Positions 1 through 5,003 of a stretch of 13,846 nt of DNA are shown one piece after another. This stretch comes from an uncultured Bacillota bacterium. Its GTDB lineage: Bacteria; Bacillota_I; Bacilli_A; RFN20; CAG-826. The notes under the pieces are model-generated. The model was not told where the DNA came from and searched no databases. It was given only the letters and a program-made list of their open reading frames with translations. The stretch lies in NCBI GenBank assembly GCA_946612055.1, contig CAMOEH010000159.1, positions 1-13,846 of the forward strand. Reading direction: 5' to 3'. The translations under genes were made by a program, and so were the position numbers. The first letter of the stretch is position 1; each line of letters opens with the position of its first letter.

Positions 1-604
1 TCTCAGAAAGAGAAGCCCAAATCGGTTCGTTTAACAATCCTTTGTTCATACTTCCGAGGGGATACCAGGCTTCGATTTTGATGCCATGTTTTTCATGGTG
101 TTCCCTTAATTTGTCTTGGGCTTCATAAGGATGGCATTCGACTTGATTAACGGCAGGGACGATGGTGGCGTATTTAAGCATCTCATCGACGAATTTTTCA
201 GAGAAATTGGATACCCCAATTGATCTGATTTTCCCCTGACGAACACATTCTTCCAAATCAAGCCAGGCTTTCTTGATGTTTCCATAAGGTTGGTGGAGAA
301 GGAATAGATCCAAATAATCCACGCCTAGCCTCTTCAAGGTAGCGTCAACAACTTCGGGGACCTTCTTGTAATAGGCGGGGAATATTTTAGACGTTAAGAA
401 GATTTCTTCTCGGGGAAGTCCAGAAGCAGCGATAGCCCTTCCTACGGCCTTTTCGTTTTGATAGAAATTGGCCGTATCGATATGGCGGTAGCCATTGGCT
501 AAGGCTACTTTAACCGCGAATTCAGCTTCATCGGGAGATAAGCGATATGTCCCGATGCCAAATTGGGGGATGCGGTGGCCGTCATTTAAAAGAAATTGTT
601 CCAT
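1..604 (-). CDS. Aldo/keto reductase, N-terminal 201 residues (runs off the left edge)
   Basis: Minus-strand reading frame starting with ATG at 604 and open to base 1, so the C-terminal part lies outside the window. The protein begins MEQFLLNDGHRIPQFGIGTY and shows the complete aldo/keto reductase catalytic tetrad: Asp43 and Tyr48 in HIDTANFYQNE, Lys73 in LTSKIF and His104 in LLHQP. GKIRSIGVSNF (about 124-134) and the VNQVECHP strand (about 152-159) are also family hallmarks. The pattern fits the 2,5-diketogluconate reductase/YvgN-like group of NADPH-dependent cytosolic carbonyl reductases; the substrate cannot be told. The start is supported by an AGAGGA Shine-Dalgarno (complement of 612-617) 7 nt upstream. 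It is transcribed divergently from the HTH-glmM operon, so it may share regulation with it; that is inference. Confidence 0.93.
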   Translation of the reverse strand, partial: MEQFLLNDGHRIPQFGIGTYRLSPDEAEFAVKVALANGYRHIDTANFYQNEKAVGRAIAASGLPREEIFLTSKIFPAYYKKVPEVVDATLKRLGVDYLDLFLLHQPYGNIKKAWLDLEECVRQGKIRSIGVSNFSEKFVDEMLKYATIVPAVNQVECHPYEAQDKLREHHEKHGIKIEAWYPLGSMNKGLLNEPIWASLSE

Positions 605-611
605 TGGTTTA

Positions 612-630
612 TCCTCTTTTTTTCAATATA
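612..630 (-). promoter_or_regulatory. RBS and probable -10 box of the aldo/keto reductase gene
   Basis: On the minus strand a TATATT hexamer (complement of 625-630) is followed by an AGAGGA ribosome binding site (complement of 612-617) 7 nt before the ATG at 604. No good -35 hexamer is seen at the expected distance, so the -10 assignment is tentative while the RBS is solid. Confidence 0.5.
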
Positions 631-642
631 ACGTATCGCCCT

Positions 643-710
643 ATTCTTGACGAGAAATAGGCAAATTCTTTTTCTCGCTTCAAAAGCAAATTTACATTTT
701 TGTCAAGAAT
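643..710. repeat. 9-bp perfect inverted repeat in the divergent intergenic region
   Basis: ATTCTTGAC at 643-651 is exactly complementary to GTCAAGAAT at 702-710, with 50 bp between the arms. Inside it, CGAGAAA (651-657) and TTTCTCG (671-677) form a second 7-bp inverted repeat with a 13-nt loop. The region lies between two divergently transcribed genes, one of which encodes an HTH domain. An operator role is possible but not shown. Confidence 0.4.
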
Positions 711-760
711 GAGAAAGAAAGTAAAACAAAAATAAATTGGCTTATCATCGATACTATTTC

Positions 761-787
761 ATCGTGTAAAGAAAGGTTTACATCGAT
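761..787. promoter_or_regulatory. Inverted-repeat operator candidate upstream of HTH-glmM
   Basis: ATCGTGTAAA (761-770) pairs with TTTACATCGAT (777-787) as a 10-bp stem with one bulged T (783) around a 6-nt centre. The motif CATCGAT also occurs at 746-752 and 781-787, with a partial copy CATCG at 760-764. The repeat ends 15 bp before the -35 box at 803, a usual place for an operator. The downstream protein carries an XRE-type DNA-binding domain, so autoregulation is a reasonable inference. Confidence 0.4.
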
Positions 788-802
788 TTTGGCACATATT
801 GG

Positions 803-832
803 TTGACCATTGTTTTGCGCGCTGCCTATATT
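803..832 (+). promoter_or_regulatory. Sigma-70-type promoter of the HTH-glmM operon
   Basis: TTGACC (803-808) and TATATT (827-832) are separated by 18 bp, near consensus for the vegetative sigma factor. Transcription would start near 839, giving a leader of about 22 nt that contains the AAAGGAGGT ribosome binding site (845-853). Confidence 0.65.
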
Positions 833-860
833 TAGAAGCGCTTCAAAGGAGGTAAAGAAG

Positions 861-2498
861 ATGACAATCGGTGAAAAAATCGCCCACTTAAGGATTGCCA
901 ATAACATTTCTCAGGAAAAGCTTTCCGAATTATTGAAGGTTTCCCGTCAATCCGTTTCCAAGTGGGAAAGCGACGAATCCTTGCCCCAAATCGATAAGGT
1001 TTTGCAAATCTGCGATCTCTTCAAAATCACCGCGGATGAGCTTCTTCACGATAACGTTGTTATCCATCGCGGCAAAGCCTTACCCTTACGCTTAGAAGAA
1101 GGGGTGAAAACCAAATATTTCGGGACCGATGGCTTCCGTGGCGAAGTCAACAAAGTCCTAACCTGCGACCACGCTTATAAAATTGGAAGATTCTTGGGCT
1201 GGTTTTATGGCAACCCGAAATACAATCTCCAAAAGCCAGGATACCGTCCTCGTATCTTGATTGGAAAAGACACGAGACGTTCTTCTTATATGCTCGAATA
1301 TGCCGTTGCGGCGGGCATCGCTTCTAGCGGAGCCGATGTCTATTTGCTTCACGTCACGACCACGCCTAGTGTTTCTTATATCGTCAGGCAAGATTGCTTT
1401 GATTGCGGCGTGATGATCACCGCTAGCCATAATCCTTTTTACGATAATGGCATCAAGATCATTAATTACAATGGTGAGAAAATCGAAGATGCGGTGGCTG
1501 TCCTTATCGAAGCCTATCTTGATGGAGCTTTAGATAAATTAGGGATTAAAGAGAAAGATTTACCCTTCGCTAGTAGAGAAAAACTAGGGGCAATCTTTGA
1601 TTACGCTAGCGGTAGAAATCGTTACATCGGATATTTGATCTCTCTCGCCCGTTTCTCCCTAAAGGGATATCGCATCGGCTTAGATAGCGCTAATGGAGCA
1701 TCTTGGATGATTGCCAAATCCGTCTTTGATGCGGTAGGGGCTCAAACCTTTGTAATTAATAACGAGCCCAATGGTCTCAACATCAACGAGAATGCTGGAT
1801 CGACCCACATCGCTCCCTTTTGCCAATTCGTCAAAGACAACAAATTGGATATGGGCTTTGCTTTCGATGGCGATAGTGATCGTTGCATCGCTGTCGATGA
1901 AAATGGCAAAGAAGTTGATGGAGATAAGATCCTCTATCTTCTTGCCAATAAGCTTAAAGGCGAGAATTCGTTAGAAAACAATGCCGTCGTCGCGACCATC
2001 ATGTCCAATTCAGGACTTGAAAAAGCTTTGAAAGGCATTGGCGTGAAATTGATCCGCACGACCGTTGGGGATCGCTTCGTCTATGAGAAGATGCAACAGG
2101 ACAATTATTCTCTAGGAGGAGAGCAATCGGGCCATATCATCGTCAAGAAATATGCGACGACAGGAGACGGCATCCTCACGGCTTGGATGATTGCTGAAGA
2201 AGTGATTGGCAAGAAGACAACTTTGTCTAAGCTTGTTTCCCCAGTTCGTTCTCTTCCCCAAAAGACGAGGAACGTGAAGGTGACCAACAAATCCGCGGTC
2301 GTGGATGATTATGCCGTCAAAGCGCGGTTTGCCGAATTAAGCGAAGCCATGGGTGAAGATGGTCGCATCTTGCTTCGAGAAAGCGGAACCGAACCCGTTG
2401 TCCGCATCATGGTAGAGGCTCGTAATGAAGCAGAATGCGATGCCTATATCGAAAAGATGTATGCAACGATCAAGAAAAGAGGGTACGTGTGTGAATAA
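861..2498 (+). CDS. glmM: Phosphoglucosamine mutase with fused N-terminal XRE-type HTH domain
   Basis: A 545-aa protein, about 95 residues longer than the usual GlmM (about 450). Residues 1-65 form a Cro/C1 (XRE) helix-turn-helix: MTIGEKIAHLRIANNISQEK, then VSRQSVSKWES and the usual trailing DLFKITADELL. From about residue 85 it is a complete alpha-D-phosphohexomutase: GTDGFRG (88-94), catalytic Ser189 in TASHNP, metal-binding DGDSDR (336-341), sugar-binding GEQSGH (420-425) and phosphate-binding RESGTEP (506-512). GEQSGH together with VGDRFV points to GlmM rather than a phosphomannomutase. It should convert GlcN-6-P to GlcN-1-P for UDP-GlcNAc and peptidoglycan synthesis. ATG 861 is chosen because a perfect AAAGGAGGT ends 7 nt before it; an in-frame ATG at 810 has no such site. 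It overlaps the downstream acyltransferase by 8 nt. Catalytic residues all look intact; a regulatory role for the HTH is inferred. Confidence 0.93.
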   Translation: MTIGEKIAHLRIANNISQEKLSELLKVSRQSVSKWESDESLPQIDKVLQICDLFKITADELLHDNVVIHRGKALPLRLEEGVKTKYFGTDGFRGEVNKVLTCDHAYKIGRFLGWFYGNPKYNLQKPGYRPRILIGKDTRRSSYMLEYAVAAGIASSGADVYLLHVTTTPSVSYIVRQDCFDCGVMITASHNPFYDNGIKIINYNGEKIEDAVAVLIEAYLDGALDKLGIKEKDLPFASREKLGAIFDYASGRNRYIGYLISLARFSLKGYRIGLDSANGASWMIAKSVFDAVGAQTFVINNEPNGLNINENAGSTHIAPFCQFVKDNKLDMGFAFDGDSDRCIAVDENGKEVDGDKILYLLANKLKGENSLENNAVVATIMSNSGLEKALKGIGVKLIRTTVGDRFVYEKMQQDNYSLGGEQSGHIIVKKYATTGDGILTAWMIAEEVIGKKTTLSKLVSPVRSLPQKTRNVKVTNKSAVVDDYAVKARFAELSEAMGEDGRILLRESGTEPVVRIMVEARNEAECDAYIEKMYATIKKRGYVCE

Positions 2499-3156
2499 TT
2501 TACCAATCAAAACCTGCGAACTATATCGCTGCGACATCCCGTTCCTATTCCCTTATTTTGCCCAAGCTGAATATCCGTGGCTTCTTCTTCCTCGGATTGA
2601 AGAGATCGTGGAGAAAGCATTGTCGGAGCATTGGGAAGGATATAGCGAAATCTCTCCCGGCGTCTTAGTGGGACAAAACGTTAAGATTGCCCAAACGGCA
2701 ACAATCATTCCTCCCGTTATTATCATGAGTGGAACCGAGATTCGCCCAGGAGCCTATATCCGTGGCAAAGTCTTTATTGGCGAGAATTGCGTCATCGGGA
2801 ATTCTTCCGAACTCAAGAACTGCATCCTCCTTAATCACGTGCAGGTTCCTCATTATAACTATGTCGGCGATTCGATTTTGGGTAACCATGCCCATATGGG
2901 GGCTGGCTCGATTTGCTCCAATCTAAAAAGCGATAACCGTCCTGTTGTTATCCATGGGGAGAAAGATTATCCAACCTCTCTTCGAAAAGTCGGTGCCTTC
3001 TTAGGAGATGATGCAGACTTAGGGTGCCATTGCGTTTGCAATCCCGGGACGATCGTTGGAAAAAACACTTCCGTCTATCCCTTAACTAGCCTTCGTGGCG
3101 TCTATCCAGAAAATAGCATCGTCAAAAGCCAAAAAACCATCGTCAATCGAAAATGA
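2491..3156 (+). CDS. Left-handed beta-helix acyltransferase, GlmU C-terminal-domain-like
   Basis: A 221-aa protein with hexapeptide repeats from about residue 55 to the end (SPGVLVGQNVKI, GTEIRPGAYIRG, KVFIGENCVIGNSS), the signature of a left-handed parallel beta-helix transferase. VPHYNYVGDSILGNHAHMGAGS (about 119-140) closely parallels the GlmU acetyltransferase stretch HLxYxGDAxxGxxxNxGAG; His121 corresponds to the GlmU catalytic His. The N-terminal uridyltransferase domain of GlmU is absent; only about 50 residues precede the helix. With glmM directly upstream, N-acetylation of GlcN-1-P is the likely reaction, though other amino-sugar substrates are possible. The start is GTG 2491, with AGAGGG (2478-2483) 7 nt upstream, overlapping the end of glmM by 8 nt, so translation is probably coupled. 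An in-frame ATG at 2425 lies well inside glmM and is less likely. Confidence 0.82.
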   Translation: MNNLPIKTCELYRCDIPFLFPYFAQAEYPWLLLPRIEEIVEKALSEHWEGYSEISPGVLVGQNVKIAQTATIIPPVIIMSGTEIRPGAYIRGKVFIGENCVIGNSSELKNCILLNHVQVPHYNYVGDSILGNHAHMGAGSICSNLKSDNRPVVIHGEKDYPTSLRKVGAFLGDDADLGCHCVCNPGTIVGKNTSVYPLTSLRGVYPENSIVKSQKTIVNRK

Positions 3157-3170
3157 GGCGTTAAATTGTT

Positions 3171-3190
3171 TCCTCTTTCCAAAAAGAGGA
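3171..3190 (+). promoter_or_regulatory. Hairpin containing the ribosome binding site of the nuclease gene
   Basis: TCCTCTTT (3171-3178) is perfectly complementary to AAAGAGGA (3183-3190) around a CCAA loop. The 3' arm is the only Shine-Dalgarno candidate (AGAGG, 3185-3189) for the ATG at 3201, 11 nt away, so folding would hide it. There is no U-run after the stem, which argues against a terminator. A GATAAT at 3189-3194 with TTGTTT at 3166-3171 (17 bp apart) is an alternative, leaderless-type promoter reading of the same stretch. Confidence 0.4.
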
Positions 3191-3200
3191 TAATAGCCTT

Positions 3201-4823
3201 ATGAAATTTCGTGCCAAATTGTTTTTGACATTCGTAGCAGCCTTTGCTTCGATGTCCGCCGTTGCAACGGCTAGTTATCAATCCTCTTCTATCAAAGAAG
3301 AAAGCGTTGTCGCGGTCACCGATGCTTCGGTTTGGGATGGCCTTGATTATTCGACCTATGGGGCAGCCTTCCGCGCTTCTTTGGCGGCCAAAATCAAAGC
3401 AACCCGAAGGAAGACTTGCTCTTATGACGCGACCTTAGCAATTGGGCAAAACGCTGCTTCTTATCCAAAAGGATCGAATAGGTTTGTTCCTTTTTATCAC
3501 ACCACGGATACGGTGGTTTCTGGTGGATGCAATCGCGAACACGTCTGGCCTAATTCTCGTGGAGCAGGCAAATCTGGCCCAGGAGCAGATCCCCATATTA
3601 TTCGACCAACTTTGACAAGCGAAAATAGCGATCGCGGCAACTCTTTCTTTGGGACTACCGGTAACACATGGGATCCGGCTAGTTGCGGATTTGAAGGAGC
3701 TAGAGGAGAAGCGGCCCGTGTCATTCTTTATGCTGCGACAGCTTATTACGATACCTGCGGAACCGGCGGCTCGAGCAATGGCAATATTCCATTGAGCCTT
3801 TCCAATAATCCGGGCGACGCCAACAATAGTCATACAATGGGGAGGCTCGATACCCTCCTTGAATGGAATGCTACCTATCCGGTTACGGCGATGGAAATCC
3901 AAATCAACAATTATTTGGCCGATGCCGGATATGCGAGAAATCCTTTTGTCGATTATCCGGTTTTAGCCAATTACATTTGGGATAAAAACGGACTTAGGAA
4001 TTCTCCTTATCAAGATGGAGGCGAGAATATTCCTTCTTCGACCTCTTCTAACCCTTCCTCTAGCAGCGTTCCTGATGATGGGTCGGGATATCGATTGGTG
4101 AAGGACGTGAATGAATTAAATGCCGGAGACAAAGTCGTTATCGTTTCCGAAGACCCTGATGCCAGCGGATCTTATCTTGCCTTGACCTCTTCGGCAAAAT
4201 CGGATTCTCTTCCTTGGTATTTAATTGGTTGCCCGGCGACCTTTAATGGCGAGAAGCTAGAATATCTCGATGCGATGGCTTCTTGGACTGTCGGCAAAGA
4301 AAACGGGAAATATCAATTCAAATTAGGCTCGAAGAGTCTCTTCCATTATGTCGATAGCGAGAACCATTATTCGATTGGTGTTGGCTCTCCTGGAAGCGAT
4401 GGCTCGGTGAATTGGTCGATTCAAGATATGAATCCCTCTTCCGGGCTATGCCAACTTTATGGCGAGAAAGGCGTCTATCTGGAATATTACAAGAGCAGTT
4501 TCTGCGGCTATCGTTATAAGCCGAATATTGGGATTCGCTTCTTTGCTTATTCCGACGGAGAGGAAATCCCTTCTTCGAGCAGCTCGGAAATCCCAAGCAG
4601 TTCTTCGGAACCTTCGAGTTCGATTCCTTCCTCCGAAAGCAGTTCTACGACCGTTCCCTCTTCCTCTGAAAGCGGATCTTCCGTTGCCCCGTCCTCTTCT
4701 GAAGGAGGCTCTTCTAGACATAGAGGATGCCGTGGCGAAGTGATTTCGGGCTTGGTTGCTTCTTCGATCGCTATGGTTGGAGTCATCGGGGTCGCCTTAT
4801 ACCGTAGAAGGAGGCCAGAATGA
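3201..4823 (+). CDS. Secreted endonuclease I-like nuclease with C-terminal sorting-type tail
   Basis: A 540-aa exported protein. Residues 1-25 are a signal peptide (basic start, hydrophobic core, AxA-like end near ATAS). Residues 45-270 match the EndA/NucM endonuclease I family of His-Me (beta-beta-alpha metal) nucleases: NREHVWPNSRG (111-121, catalytic His114), ADPHIIRP (129-136) and N-S-D-R-G-N (142-147). A Ser-rich linker (279-290) leads to an unrecognised domain of about 155 residues (297-452) rich in beta-type sequence. A second Ser/Pro/Glu linker (455-505) precedes HRGCRGE (507-513, Cys510), one hydrophobic segment (514-534) and a terminal RRRR. This three-part tail resembles MYXO-CTERM/GlyGly-CTERM signals, suggesting membrane retention followed by processing or lipid attachment; that part is inference. 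Likely role: degradation of extracellular nucleic acid. Its stop overlaps the start of a 44-aa membrane protein. Confidence 0.85.
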   Translation: MKFRAKLFLTFVAAFASMSAVATASYQSSSIKEESVVAVTDASVWDGLDYSTYGAAFRASLAAKIKATRRKTCSYDATLAIGQNAASYPKGSNRFVPFYHTTDTVVSGGCNREHVWPNSRGAGKSGPGADPHIIRPTLTSENSDRGNSFFGTTGNTWDPASCGFEGARGEAARVILYAATAYYDTCGTGGSSNGNIPLSLSNNPGDANNSHTMGRLDTLLEWNATYPVTAMEIQINNYLADAGYARNPFVDYPVLANYIWDKNGLRNSPYQDGGENIPSSTSSNPSSSSVPDDGSGYRLVKDVNELNAGDKVVIVSEDPDASGSYLALTSSAKSDSLPWYLIGCPATFNGEKLEYLDAMASWTVGKENGKYQFKLGSKSLFHYVDSENHYSIGVGSPGSDGSVNWSIQDMNPSSGLCQLYGEKGVYLEYYKSSFCGYRYKPNIGIRFFAYSDGEEIPSSSSSEIPSSSSEPSSSIPSSESSSTTVPSSSESGSSVAPSSSEGGSSRHRGCRGEVISGLVASSIAMVGVIGVALYRRRRPE

Positions 4824-4954
4824 GGCTATTAGCCTATCTTTCTCGTTCTTCAATTATTGGTGTGATCGTTTCGATTGCCATCGTTGCTTTGACGATTGCC
4901 ATCGTCTTTTATCTCCTTTCTTTGAAAGACAAAAACAAAGACGAGGAAGAATAA
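4820..4954 (+). CDS. 44-aa single-pass membrane protein, translationally coupled to the nuclease
   Basis: ATG 4820 overlaps the nuclease stop codon as ATGA, and a strong GAAGGAGG (4807-4814) lies 5 nt upstream, so this is very likely translated although it is short. The product begins MRLLAYLSRSS, has one strongly hydrophobic helix (about 12-35, rich in Ile, Val and Ala) and ends in a charged cytosolic-type tail KDKNKDEEE. No family was recognised. Coupling to a secreted protein with a membrane-spanning sorting tail suggests a role in its anchoring, processing or stability, but nothing in the sequence proves this. A terminator follows 18 nt after the stop, so the two genes form one transcript. 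Confidence 0.75.
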   Translation: MRLLAYLSRSSIIGVIVSIAIVALTIAIVFYLLSLKDKNKDEEE

Positions 4955-4971
4955 TGTTCCTATTGCTAGCG

Positions 4972-5000
4972 TTACCGCCTTTTGGCGGTTATAATTTTTC
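4972..5000 (+). terminator. Rho-independent terminator after the nuclease operon
   Basis: ACCGCC (4974-4979) and GGCGGT (4984-4989) form a 6-bp GC-rich stem with a TTTT loop, followed by ATAATTTTT. The tract overlaps the -10 box of the next gene, so the end of one transcript and the start of the next are packed into the same 30 bp. Confidence 0.75.
4990..4995 (+). promoter_or_regulatory. Consensus -10 box (TATAAT) directly upstream of gdpP
   Basis: A perfect TATAAT lies 8 nt before the ATG at 5004, overlapping the U-tract of the preceding terminator. Transcription would start at about 5001-5004, giving a leaderless gdpP message if ATG 5004 is used. No convincing -35 hexamer is seen 16-18 bp upstream. 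Confidence 0.5.
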
Positions 5001-5003
5001 CTG

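Noticed and set aside
647..652. TTGACG as a plus-strand -35 box
   Set aside because: No -10-like hexamer at 16-18 bp downstream; it is better seen as part of the inverted repeat.
810..860. Upstream ATG at 810 as start of the HTH-GlmM protein
   Set aside because: It lies between the -35 and -10 boxes and has no ribosome binding site; ATG 861 has a perfect one.
605..860. glmS-type riboswitch or another leader riboswitch before glmM
   Set aside because: The transcript leader from the promoter at 803-832 is only about 22 nt, too short, and no conserved riboswitch core was recognised.
2425..2490. Upstream in-frame ATG at 2425 for the acyltransferase
   Set aside because: No ribosome binding site, and it would overlap glmM by 74 nt; GTG 2491 has AGAGGG at 7 nt.
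4318..4786. Minus-strand frames rich in Arg or Glu
   Set aside because: They are the reverse reading of the Ser-rich linker codons of the nuclease; low-complexity shadows.
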